NCBI GenBank assembly: GCA_910585135.1
Contig: CAJUEB010000058.1
Span: forward strand, 1-12,152
From: an uncultured Eubacteriales bacterium
GTDB lineage: Bacteria; Bacillota; Clostridia; Peptostreptococcales; Anaerovoracaceae
Direction of reading: 5' to 3'
DNA length: 12,152 nt
Of the stretch, positions 1-6,476 are shown piece after piece. The position numbers and the translations under genes are program-made. Numbering within the stretch: the first letter of the stretch is position 1; each line of letters begins with the position of its first letter. The notes beneath the pieces are model-generated. The model saw nothing but the letters and a program-made list of their open reading frames with translations. It had not been told where the DNA came from and ran no database searches.

Positions 1-540
1 ACGGTCAAAGCTGTCGCAGCGCACTTTGCACCAAAGGGGCTTCGCATCATCGAAGTGAAAAAAAATCAGCTCTACCAGATTCCATACATCTTGGAAGACC
101 TGTCGGCAAATCCGTTGAAATTTATCTTGTTTATCGACGACCTGAGCTTTACGGGAAACGACGATAATTTTTCCGCCCTTAAAGCGACCTTGGAGGGCAG
201 CATATCCGGCTGCGGGGCGAATGTCGCGATCTATGCTACCAGCAACCGCAGGCATCTCGTCAAGGAAAGCTTCCAAGACCGCGCCGGGGATGAAATTCAC
301 CTCAACGATACGATGCAGGAAACGATGAGCCTTGCCGCGCGGTTTGGCCTTACCATCACCTTCCAAAAGCCGGACAAGGATGTTTATCTGTCCATCGTCA
401 AATCGCTGGCAGAGGAATACGGGATTGAAATGGAGGAGGAAGAGCTTATCAAAAAAGCCGAAGCGCACGCCATCCGAAAAAACGGAAGAAGCCCGCGGAC
501 GGCCAGGCAGTTCATCGAGCTTCTTAAAATCGGGATATGA
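1..540 (+). CDS. DUF815-family AAA ATPase, 3' part (5' end outside window)
   Basis: The frame is open from base 1 to the TGA at 538-540, so about 179 C-terminal residues are visible and the N-terminus with the Walker A loop lies upstream. An in-frame GTG at 55 is probably internal, because the preceding residues (HFAPKGLRIIEV) also look like the family. Seen: a Walker B-like segment FILFIDDLSF, the LKATLEG and IYATSNRRHL blocks (the latter a sensor-1-like position), and the C-terminal GRSPRTARQF signature. These are hallmarks of the DUF815 AAA+ ATPases of Firmicutes. They are predicted P-loop ATPases with no settled substrate, so no reaction is assigned. A hairpin terminator follows 50 bases after the stop, so this gene ends its transcription unit. 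Confidence 0.85.
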   Translation, partial: TVKAVAAHFAPKGLRIIEVKKNQLYQIPYILEDLSANPLKFILFIDDLSFTGNDDNFSALKATLEGSISGCGANVAIYATSNRRHLVKESFQDRAGDEIHLNDTMQETMSLAARFGLTITFQKPDKDVYLSIVKSLAEEYGIEMEEEELIKKAEAHAIRKNGRSPRTARQFIELLKIGI

Positions 541-589
541 TATGGAAAAGCAATGCGCCAAGAAGAATACGAATATTTCCGAACAATTA

Positions 590-621
590 AGAGACCTTGC
601 ATCAAATGGCAGGGTCTCTTT
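590..621 (+). terminator. Rho-independent terminator after the DUF815 gene
   Basis: AGAGACCTTGC (590-600) pairs with GCAGGGTCTCT (609-619), giving an 11-bp stem with one G-U pair and an 8-base loop. The T-rich end of the 3' arm runs into TTT at 619-621. The reverse strand has the same stem followed by TTAATT, so it may also stop transcripts coming from the right. Confidence 0.7.
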
Positions 622-653
622 CCGTCAAATTGGTAGCCGACAACTTTGACGGA
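621..653. repeat. Second inverted repeat, adjacent to the terminator
   Basis: TCCGTCAAA (621-629) is the exact inverse of TTTGACGGA (645-653). TTG (630-632) and CAA (641-643) extend the stem past one bulged C. The loop is GTAGCCGA. No T-run follows, so it is not a classic terminator. It directly abuts the DUF815 terminator and overlaps the decayed ATPase fragment. Confidence 0.5.
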
Positions 654-745
654 CGGGTTTGTAATCGAGCCGATAGCAGACGAGAGAATGTTCAGAAGTT
701 CCTCCAATTTAAGATGAGTTTTACAACTTTTACTGAAAATTTTTG
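625..745 (-). pseudogene. Decayed fragment resembling a DUF4143-type ATP-binding protein
   Basis: On the reverse strand one frame reads KLEELLNILSSAIGSITNPS, and the next frame continues with SKLSAT before a stop. Joined across this apparent frameshift near 650 the text resembles the block around 'L-SSIGSLTNPTKL-NT' in the C-terminal part of AAA_14/DUF4143 ATPases, which are common in Clostridia. There is no credible start, no P-loop and no room for a whole protein (usually about 400 residues). Two hairpins overlap it. I read it as a relic of a lost gene between the DUF815 gene and the MATE gene. The family match is from memory of the motif over about 25 residues and could be chance. Confidence 0.35.
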
Positions 746-765
746 CGAGTTATCGCAATTTTTTT
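743..765. terminator. Probable bidirectional terminator downstream of the MATE gene
   Basis: TTGCGA (743-748) and TCGCAA (753-758) form a 6-bp stem with loop GTTA. Seven T's follow on the plus strand (759-765), and on the minus strand the stem runs into AAATTTT. It lies about 70 bases past the MATE stop codon and can end that transcript. The stem is short, so efficiency is uncertain. Confidence 0.5.
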
Positions 766-833
766 CATTATAATCTGTCAATGAGTCGCTCCAATCCAAA
801 ACTGTTTTTTCCCATATGACCTTACTGATCCAT

Positions 834-2147
834 CTAAACCGAAGTCCGTTTGAAACACCGATAAAACACCACCGCTATCAGCGAAACCACACATTCCGCT
901 AGCGGATACGCACACCACACCCCTGTCATTCCAAAGGCAGAAGAAAGCAAGAAAGCAACCGGCACGAGAACGAAAAATCCCCGCAAAAGCGAAATAGACT
1001 GTGCCAGGCGCGGGCGTTCCGTTGAAGTAAAATAAGTGGCAGTCACGATGTTGAACCCGATAAACGGACAAGCGAGAAAATACAGCTTCATTCCCACCAC
1101 CGCGAAGGCTTGCAGCACCGCATCATGTTCACTGTTAAAAACAAACGCAATCTGCGACGCACCAAAATAAATGACCGCATAAATAATGCCGGACAAAAGA
1201 AACGCCGTAATCATCGCATATTTCCAAATGCTTTTGACGCCTGCCGCATTTCCTGCACCGTAATTGGCGCTGATAATCGGCTGCACACCCTGCGACAGTC
1301 CCGTATACATCGCAATCACCACCAGCGAAATAACGGTGATGATGCTGAAGGCTGCCACGCCGATATTTCCCGCCAGGCGCAGAATGATAAAATTAAACAG
1401 AAACATCACGATCCCCGATGTGATTTCCGTCACAAAAGGCGGGATACCGCTGGAAATGATGGCCGTGATCCGCTCGGCCACCGAAAACGACTTCACAAAA
1501 TGAAACTGATTCCTCTTCCCGATCAGATAAGGCGATATTACGACAATGCTGATGACAGGAGCAAGTCCCGTTGCAAGAGCCGCTCCGAAAATTCCCATGT
1601 CCAGGGGAAAGATAAAGATATAATCCAGTACCACATTCGACAAGCTGCCGCTGATCATGGCCGCCATGGAAAGCGACGGACACCCATCATTTCGCACGAA
1701 ACACTGCAAAAGATGATTCGTCAAAAATGCAGGGGAAAACAACAGCAAAACTTTAAGGTATGTATCGATCATACCAAACACGGTATGGTCCGCCCCCAGC
1801 GCCTTTGCAAAACTGCCCGAAAACAATATGCCTGACAAAACAAACAGAGCCGCAAGGCAAACCACCATGTACACGGCACTCGTGAAAACCTGATTGCCCT
1901 TTCCATCTTCCCCACGGCTCTTTGCAATCGAATACTGCGTCCCGCCACCCATGCCGATCATCAGTCCCGTTCCGCTGATGATGCAAAACACAGGAAATGC
2001 GAGATTCAGGGCGGTAAGCCCGTTTGCTCCAAGGCTTGCCGCCACGAAAAAGGTATCCGCCAGGGTATAGCATGAATACGCCATTTGCCCCAGGATATTA
2101 AAGGACACGTATCTTCGAAAATCCTTCCAAACACTTTCGTTCTTCAT
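834..2147 (-). CDS. MATE family multidrug efflux transporter
   Basis: The product has 437 residues, the usual MATE length (about 440-460). It is very hydrophobic with roughly twelve membrane segments arranged as two similar halves. MATE-like features include the early ADTFFVA segment, the GMGGGTQYSIAKSRGE loop of the first half and GLSQGVQPIISANYGAG at the matching place in the second half. Such proteins export cationic drugs or metabolites in exchange for Na+ or H+. The substrate cannot be read from the sequence; the type is MepA/NorM-like. I chose the ATG at 2147 because AGGAGG (2158-2153) sits 5 bases ahead of it; the TTG just upstream at 2150 would leave only 2 bases. It is monocistronic, with its own promoter and leader hairpin upstream and a hairpin downstream. 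Confidence 0.92.
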   Translation of the reverse strand: MKNESVWKDFRRYVSFNILGQMAYSCYTLADTFFVAASLGANGLTALNLAFPVFCIISGTGLMIGMGGGTQYSIAKSRGEDGKGNQVFTSAVYMVVCLAALFVLSGILFSGSFAKALGADHTVFGMIDTYLKVLLLFSPAFLTNHLLQCFVRNDGCPSLSMAAMISGSLSNVVLDYIFIFPLDMGIFGAALATGLAPVISIVVISPYLIGKRNQFHFVKSFSVAERITAIISSGIPPFVTEITSGIVMFLFNFIILRLAGNIGVAAFSIITVISLVVIAMYTGLSQGVQPIISANYGAGNAAGVKSIWKYAMITAFLLSGIIYAVIYFGASQIAFVFNSEHDAVLQAFAVVGMKLYFLACPFIGFNIVTATYFTSTERPRLAQSISLLRGFFVLVPVAFLLSSAFGMTGVWCAYPLAECVVSLIAVVFYRCFKRTSV

Positions 2148-2212
2148 CAATTCCTCCTGCTCATCAAAAGTGCCGCCTTTGCCGCTTCTGTACGCGCGAC
2201 ATTTTCTATGCG

Positions 2213-2250
2213 ATAAAAAATCCCGTACACAATAGCCTTTGTGTACGGGA
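2213..2250 (-). terminator. Strong intrinsic terminator in the MATE leader (attenuator candidate)
   Basis: Read on the minus strand, TCCCGTACACAA (2250-2239) and TTGTGTACGGGA (2232-2221) form a perfect 12-bp stem with a 6-base loop, followed by TTTTTT (2220-2215). It could simply end the cca transcript, whose stop is 175 bases upstream. However, a good minus-strand promoter lies between cca and the hairpin, so the hairpin is within the first ~50 bases of the MATE transcript. Confidence 0.85.
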
Positions 2251-2270
2251 GCGTTTCAAACCGCATTTAT

Positions 2271-2299
2271 ATGATACCATAACTCGGTTGCAGAATCAA
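2271..2299 (-). promoter_or_regulatory. Promoter of the MATE gene
   Basis: On the minus strand: -35 TTGATT (2299-2294), a 17-base spacer and -10 TATCAT (2276-2271), with an extended -10 TGG directly before it. The expected start is near 2264. CGGTTTGAAACG, an imperfect palindrome, lies at the expected start (2263-2252), just before the terminator hairpin. Confidence 0.7.
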
Positions 2300-2424
2300 T
2301 CGCCCTTATTGAAGGCTGCCTGAATGCGAAGGATCACTCATTTTATTATAAAGAGTATGCAAACAAAAAGAACAATCAGCCTGATCTTCAAGCATCTGCA
2401 AACGAAAACGTATTCACACATATT

Positions 2425-3813
2425 TCAAATTCCCTGCAAATACCGCAGCAGTGCTTCCCTTTCATTTTCACACGCACCTTCGATCACGGCATCCAAAAGC
2501 TTGTCAAGCGCCGCTCCAACCGCAGGCCCCGGCTTCACCCCCGCCGCAAGCACATCATTACCGGATACCGCCAGCGTTTTTCGCGAAAAACACTGCTCCT
2601 GCACCAGAATCTCCGCTATCATCTGCCTGATATCAATAAATTTTGCTTCCAGCTCCGCACTCATGTTGCCAGTCGCCAAATTATCAGCCAGCTTAATTTC
2701 AAGAATCTCCAAAAGCACCTCCGGGCTCAGGCGATTCATCCATTTTTTCAAAAGCCGCTCATCCCTTTCAAACAGCAGATCATGACGCTTGACTAACCCC
2801 ACAACCCTTTCCATGGTACGCTTATCAGCCGATAGGCGCAGCAAAATAGCCCGCACCAGCTCTTCACTCTTTTTCGGATGTCCGTAAAAATGCCCGATCC
2901 CTTTTCCATCCATGGAGTACGTTCCGGGCTTTCCAATGTCGTGAAAAAGCGCCGCCAGCTTCATATACCCGGCATTTTCCGGCGTAGTCCTGACCAGCTC
3001 CATCGCGCGGATGCAATGCTCCAGCACGTCATAGCGATGATACGAGTTATGCTGTTCGAACCCTTTCATCGGCAAAAGTTCGGGAATCACCACGCCCAGC
3101 ACATCCACATAACGCCTGATCACATTGCCTGCATTTTTTCCTGTGAGCAGCTTTTTTAATTCCATAAAAATCCGTTCTGCGGATACGTCTTGCAGCAAAT
3201 GTTTGTTTTCGAATATCGCGGTTTCCGTATCTGGTTCGATTGCAAAGCCCAGAACGGCTGCAAAGCGCAGGGCGCGCATGATCCGCAGCGCATCTTCCTG
3301 AAAACGCTTATTGGGATCGCCGACCGCCCGGATGATCTTCGCATCGATATCACCCTGCCCACCAAAGCAATCCACCACATTGCCGGATACATCGCAGGCC
3401 ATGGCATTGATCGTGAAGTCACGGCGCGCCAGATCTTCGGCGATGCAAGAGAGGAATGTTACGCTGTCAGGATGCCTGCGATCGCTGTAACTGCCATCGC
3501 TGCGATAGGTGGTGACCTCTACGGGAATCGGACGGGACGGCGCTCCCTCCGCCGGAAGCACCACCGTCACAGTCCCATGCTTAAGCCCCGTTAAAACCAC
3601 CTGATATGAAGCAAAAACCTCCTGCACCTGTTGCGGCGATGCATTGGTCGCAACATCAATATCGCCGATCGGCGGCATTCCCTCCGCCAAAATTCCACGC
3701 CTTGCCGCAATCAAAATATCCCGGATACAGCCACCCACAAAATATCCTTCATAGCCAGCAGCATGTAATCGATCTAAGATCTCCCGTTCCCTGCGCATCA
3801 GCAAGTTTTTCAT
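2425..3813 (-). CDS. cca: CCA tRNA nucleotidyltransferase with HD domain
   Basis: This enzyme adds or repairs the 3' CCA end of tRNAs using CTP and ATP. The product has 462 residues. It shows the class II nucleotidyltransferase motifs in order: FVGGCIRD (25-32), the metal-binding GDIDVAT with Asp51 and Asp53, RRDFTINAMA (130-139) and FQEDALRIMRALRFA (171-185). An HD phosphohydrolase motif ALFHDIGKP follows around 288-296, as in many bacterial CCA enzymes. The ATG at 3813 is preferred since AAGGA stands 7 bases before it and the catalytic motifs fall at normal distances. An ATG at 3840 would add nine residues and has a poorer AGAGG site. The gene is divergent from the amidohydrolase gene. No clear terminator lies directly after its stop; the nearest is the hairpin at 2213-2250. 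Confidence 0.96.
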   Translation of the reverse strand: MKNLLMRREREILDRLHAAGYEGYFVGGCIRDILIAARRGILAEGMPPIGDIDVATNASPQQVQEVFASYQVVLTGLKHGTVTVVLPAEGAPSRPIPVEVTTYRSDGSYSDRRHPDSVTFLSCIAEDLARRDFTINAMACDVSGNVVDCFGGQGDIDAKIIRAVGDPNKRFQEDALRIMRALRFAAVLGFAIEPDTETAIFENKHLLQDVSAERIFMELKKLLTGKNAGNVIRRYVDVLGVVIPELLPMKGFEQHNSYHRYDVLEHCIRAMELVRTTPENAGYMKLAALFHDIGKPGTYSMDGKGIGHFYGHPKKSEELVRAILLRLSADKRTMERVVGLVKRHDLLFERDERLLKKWMNRLSPEVLLEILEIKLADNLATGNMSAELEAKFIDIRQMIAEILVQEQCFSRKTLAVSGNDVLAAGVKPGPAVGAALDKLLDAVIEGACENEREALLRYLQGI

Positions 3814-3973
3814 GATAGATTCCTTTATTGTCTTACGCATCACGACCGCCTCTTTCTATTCACTTCTTCTTCATTCCCAAGCCGCCCCGCACTTTCCAGC
3901 GCCGCAAACAGCAAACTTCTTCAAAATTTCACCCAAATTCCATCATACCCCGTCCAATCAATACGCCTCATTT

Positions 3974-3979
3974 ATTATA
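3974..3979 (-). promoter_or_regulatory. Possible -10 box for cca
   Basis: A perfect TATAAT on the minus strand (3979-3974) lies about 160 bases before the cca start. No good -35 is seen at 16-18 bases. The gene-free stretch 3814-4146 otherwise holds only the amidohydrolase promoter and leader hairpin. Confidence 0.35.
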
Positions 3980-4032
3980 CATGAAAACCTTGTGAAAGAT
4001 ATGTGTTTTCTGTAAATTTACCCGCCGCTCGT

Positions 4033-4061
4033 TTGCCTTCCGCCCCGCCCTGTGATATCAT
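4033..4061 (+). promoter_or_regulatory. Promoter of the amidohydrolase-DUF5685 operon
   Basis: -35 TTGCCT (4033-4038), 17-base spacer, -10 TATCAT (4056-4061) with an extended TGA before it. The start would be near 4068, leaving a leader of about 80 bases. The -10 hexamer and TGn are the same as at the MATE promoter. Confidence 0.7.
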
Positions 4062-4088
4062 GAACAAAACGCTTAAAATTTCCGATAC

Positions 4089-4118
4089 AGCCGGAGGCAT
4101 CATCTGCCAAACCCGGCT
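4089..4118 (+). other. Two-part leader hairpin upstream of the amidohydrolase gene
   Basis: AGCCGG (4089-4094) pairs with CCGGCT (4113-4118), and inside it GGCA (4096-4099) pairs with TGCC (4105-4108) around loop TATC/TCATC-type bases. No T-run follows, so it is not a terminator. It sits between the promoter and the AAGGA site (4134-4138). It may stabilise the messenger; I see no known riboswitch core. Confidence 0.4.
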
Positions 4119-4146
4119 CTGATCAAAATCAAAAAGGATAACCAAA

Positions 4147-5343
4147 ATGACGACCATACAAACGACACCCACTCCTAATTATGCGGAAAACTTAAAAAAA
4201 CACCGAAGATCCCTGCACATGATCCCCGAACTGGGAAGGGATTTGCCAAAGACAAAACAATATCTCGTTTCCGTACTAGAGCAGCTCAACTGTAAAATGA
4301 CATTCCTCTGCGATAGCGGAATCTGTGCATTTTTTGATAAAGGAATGACGGAAACTACGGCTTTTCGTGCCGACATGGATGCACTGCCGGTCGAAGAAGC
4401 AAATTCGTGCTGCTATTGCTCCACCCATAAGGGTCAAATGCACGCCTGCGGCCATGACGGACATATGGCAATGGTGCTTACGTTAGGCGAATATATCGAT
4501 ACGCTCGACGAACTGCCGTGCAATATCCTGCTGATCTTCCAGCCAGCCGAGGAAACACTGGGCGGCGCGAAAGAAATCTGCGAGAGCGGAATCCTGACGC
4601 AATATAACGTGACCAGGATTTTTGGCATTCATCTATGGCCGTTTCTCGAAGCAGGCAAGTTAGCATCTAAGGCGCAAGCCCTCATGCCGAAATCAGCGGA
4701 AATCAACATCGATATCCACGGCAAAGCGGCGCACGGAACTGCGGCCTACGAGGGAAACGACGCCCTTTACATCGCCACGGACTACATCCGGCGGGTCTAT
4801 ACGAAACACGCCCAGATCCCCGGCGCTGTCCCGCATTTTCCAAGCGGCATCAGCGACCTGCCCCAAGCGCCGCCGAGCATCCCTGAGGAAAAAACCATCA
4901 TCCATATCGGCAAAATGGACAGCGGCTACGCCAGAAACATCGTATCCGACTATACCCATCTGCGAGGAACAGTGAGAGCTTTCAGCGAAAAAAACTTCGA
5001 AAAACTCATCACGCTCCTGACAGATGTGCTGGCTGAAACCGCCTCCGACTATCAGTGCGAGACTGATTTTACCAACAGCGAGGGCTACCCGCCTGTCATC
5101 AACGACGAAAAACTCTACCACCAGGTTCTTCCGGCAGTCAGAAGCCTTGCCTGTAGCTACGAAGAACTGACACAGCCGCTGATGATCTCAGAGGACTTTT
5201 CCTTTTATGGACAATATGCCCCGGCGGTGTTTTTCCTTCTGGGGACAGGGACAAGCATCCCGCTTCACAGTACAAACTTCGACTTCGACGAGCAAATCCT
5301 CCTGAGCGGCTTTATGCTATATAAGGCGTTACTGTCATGCTAG
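4147..5343 (+). CDS. M20D-family amidohydrolase (N-acyl-amino acid deacylase / aminoacylase type)
   Basis: The 398-residue product is a zinc- or manganese-dependent hydrolase of peptidase family M20, subfamily D. Members cleave N-acyl amino acids such as hippurate, N-acetyl-diaminopimelate or indoleacetyl-amino acids. Seen in order: HMIPELG (24-30), RADMDALP (74-81), HACGHDGH (99-106) with Cys101 and His103 as expected metal ligands, QPAEE (132-136) with the catalytic and metal glutamates, HLWP (162-165), the lid-domain GKAAHG (192-197) and the final LHSTNFDFDE with His374. The lid carries an extra Pro-rich loop around 226-248 compared with typical members, so the exact substrate is open. The ATG has AAGGA 8 bases before it. 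It is the first gene of the operon, and its last codons overlap the next gene by 7 bases, indicating translational coupling. Confidence 0.93.
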   Translation: MTTIQTTPTPNYAENLKKHRRSLHMIPELGRDLPKTKQYLVSVLEQLNCKMTFLCDSGICAFFDKGMTETTAFRADMDALPVEEANSCCYCSTHKGQMHACGHDGHMAMVLTLGEYIDTLDELPCNILLIFQPAEETLGGAKEICESGILTQYNVTRIFGIHLWPFLEAGKLASKAQALMPKSAEINIDIHGKAAHGTAAYEGNDALYIATDYIRRVYTKHAQIPGAVPHFPSGISDLPQAPPSIPEEKTIIHIGKMDSGYARNIVSDYTHLRGTVRAFSEKNFEKLITLLTDVLAETASDYQCETDFTNSEGYPPVINDEKLYHQVLPAVRSLACSYEELTQPLMISEDFSFYGQYAPAVFFLLGTGTSIPLHSTNFDFDEQILLSGFMLYKALLSC

Positions 5344-6446
5344 GATATGTAAAGATCGACAGGGGCGAGCTAAAGGTCCGCGAATACGAAATATATTGCG
5401 GGTACTACTGCGGCGTGTGTAAATCCATCGGCAAGAGATACGGACAACTGCCCCGCATGGCGCTAAGCTACGATGCGGCTTTTCTCGCGATCATGCTGGC
5501 CTCCCTGGAGGATGAGCCGGATGAGCCGGTTCAGGAGCATTGCATCGGACACCATGTCAAGAAAAAAACGATCATCCGGGGGAAAGCCATCGACTATGCC
5601 GCCGATGTGATGCTGATTTTAGCCTGGCATAAGCTGCTGGACGATGCGCATGACGAAAATAAGGTTTTTGCAAAGGCCACTGCGGCGCTTCTGAAAGGCA
5701 TTTACAAAAAGCTCCGCACTCGGCATCCTGCCCTTTGCGAGGGAATCGAGAAACACCTGCACAAGCTTGCAGCGTTGGAAGAGGAAAAATGCGCACAGCT
5801 CGATCCGGCAGCCGAGGCATTTGCAAAGATCATGGAAATCATCTTCGCAGAAGGTGCACATATTATATTGGGGGAAACAAACGCCACAGATTGCGCGGGC
5901 GCCACGACAGATTCTGTAAGCAACACCACACCTCCCCGCGATCCCGCCGATTTCAGCAATCTGGCGTCTGCAAGCAGCCACAGAACGACAAATTTCGCAG
6001 ATTGTGCAGACGCCACGACAGATTCCGCAAGCGGCATTCCTGATGCGGAAGCAAAGAAGCAAGATACATTCCTCACAATTAGTGAGACCCTGCCGGACAT
6101 ATCCCCGCAGGAGGCCTTAGCCAAAATCGGCTATCACATGGGAAAATGGATCTATCTGGCCGATGCGATAGACGATATCGAAGAAAATATCCGGTCCGGC
6201 GCATACAATCCCCTGCTGTTCCGCTTCGGTTATGACGCCGGGCGCGAAACGCCGCAAGCGTTCAGAACACGCATCGAAGAGGATTTAAAATTCAATCTGT
6301 ATCACTATCTGGCGATGCTCAGCAATTACATGAATTCCCTTGATATTAAAAAAAATCAAGGTATAATAGAAAATATAATTTACTTCGGTTTAAACCGAAA
6401 AACAGAAGAAATAATAGCCCAGATAGAACCAAAGGAACGAATATAA
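5337..6446 (+). CDS. DUF5685 family protein with a repeat-containing insert
   Basis: The 369-residue product matches the DUF5685 pattern: LGYVKIDRGELKVREYE at the start, the Cys-rich YCGYYCGVCKSIGKRYG (Cys21, 25, 28), LSYDAAFLAIML, CIGHH (69-73), DYAADVMLILAWHKLLDDAHDE (86-107), and near the C-end GKWIYLADAIDDIEEN plus SGAYNPLLFRFGYD. The function of the family is unknown. The protein appears all-helical and soluble, and the CxxC and CxxH pairs could bind a metal. Residues about 178-250 form a Thr/Ser/Asp-rich, low-complexity insert with two copies of a Cys-Ala-x-Ala-Thr-Thr-Asp-Ser motif, which looks like a recent expansion between two conserved helices. The ATG overlaps the amidohydrolase stop (ATGCTAG). 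The dnaJ-like gene follows 30 bases after its TAA, and a promoter for that gene lies inside the last 110 bases. Confidence 0.8.
   Translation: MLGYVKIDRGELKVREYEIYCGYYCGVCKSIGKRYGQLPRMALSYDAAFLAIMLASLEDEPDEPVQEHCIGHHVKKKTIIRGKAIDYAADVMLILAWHKLLDDAHDENKVFAKATAALLKGIYKKLRTRHPALCEGIEKHLHKLAALEEEKCAQLDPAAEAFAKIMEIIFAEGAHIILGETNATDCAGATTDSVSNTTPPRDPADFSNLASASSHRTTNFADCADATTDSASGIPDAEAKKQDTFLTISETLPDISPQEALAKIGYHMGKWIYLADAIDDIEENIRSGAYNPLLFRFGYDAGRETPQAFRTRIEEDLKFNLYHYLAMLSNYMNSLDIKKNQGIIENIIYFGLNRKTEEIIAQIEPKERI
5877..6035 (+). repeat. Imperfect 48-bp in-frame duplication inside the DUF5685 gene
   Basis: Copy 1 at 5877-5924 and copy 2 at 5988-6035, offset 111 bases (37 codons). Both contain GCCACGACAGATTC plus similar flanks, and encode TNxxDCAxATTDSxS. 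About three quarters of the positions agree. The repeat makes up most of the insert that separates two conserved helices. Confidence 0.75.
6340..6367 (+). promoter_or_regulatory. Internal promoter for the dnaJ-like gene
   Basis: -35 TTGATA (6340-6345), a 16-base A-rich spacer and a perfect -10 TATAAT (6362-6367). It lies inside the 3' end of the DUF5685 gene, about 110 bases before the dnaJ start. An inverted repeat CCTTGAT (6338-6344) / ATCAAGG (6355-6361) spans the -35 and spacer. Confidence 0.65.
6384..6399. promoter_or_regulatory. 16-bp perfect palindrome just downstream of the dnaJ promoter (operator candidate)
   Basis: TTCGGTTTAAACCGAA is its own reverse complement. It starts about 10 bases after the predicted transcription start of the internal promoter, a position where a repressor would block transcription. 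It also encodes part of the conserved-looking FGLNRK stretch of the DUF5685 protein, so coding constraint is a rival explanation. Confidence 0.45.
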
Positions 6447-6476
6447 AAGAAATGCAATGCACAAAAGGAGAATGGA

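Noticed and set aside
384..707. Intact 107-residue minus-strand gene
   Set aside because: It overlaps the DUF815 gene and its terminator; only its first ~20 residues look protein-like, and the similarity then moves to another frame, so it was recorded as a relic.
757..775. Minus-strand TTGACA and TATAAT near 769-782 as a promoter
   Set aside because: The two boxes are only 3 bases apart, so they cannot act together.
1110..1835. 241-residue plus-strand ORF
   Set aside because: It lies wholly antisense to the MATE gene, is full of Arg, His and Lys as expected of an opposite-strand shadow, and has no ribosome site.
2148..2150. TTG start for the MATE gene
   Set aside because: It is only 2 bases from AGGAGG; the next codon, ATG, has normal spacing.
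5619..6124. Overlapping minus-strand ORFs of about 140 residues
   Set aside because: Both are antisense shadows of the DUF5685 coding region, caused by its repetitive insert; no start signals.
6338..6361. Terminator inside the DUF5685 gene (CCTTGAT / ATCAAGG)
   Set aside because: The stem is followed by TATAATAG, not a T-run, lies within coding sequence, and coincides with a promoter.
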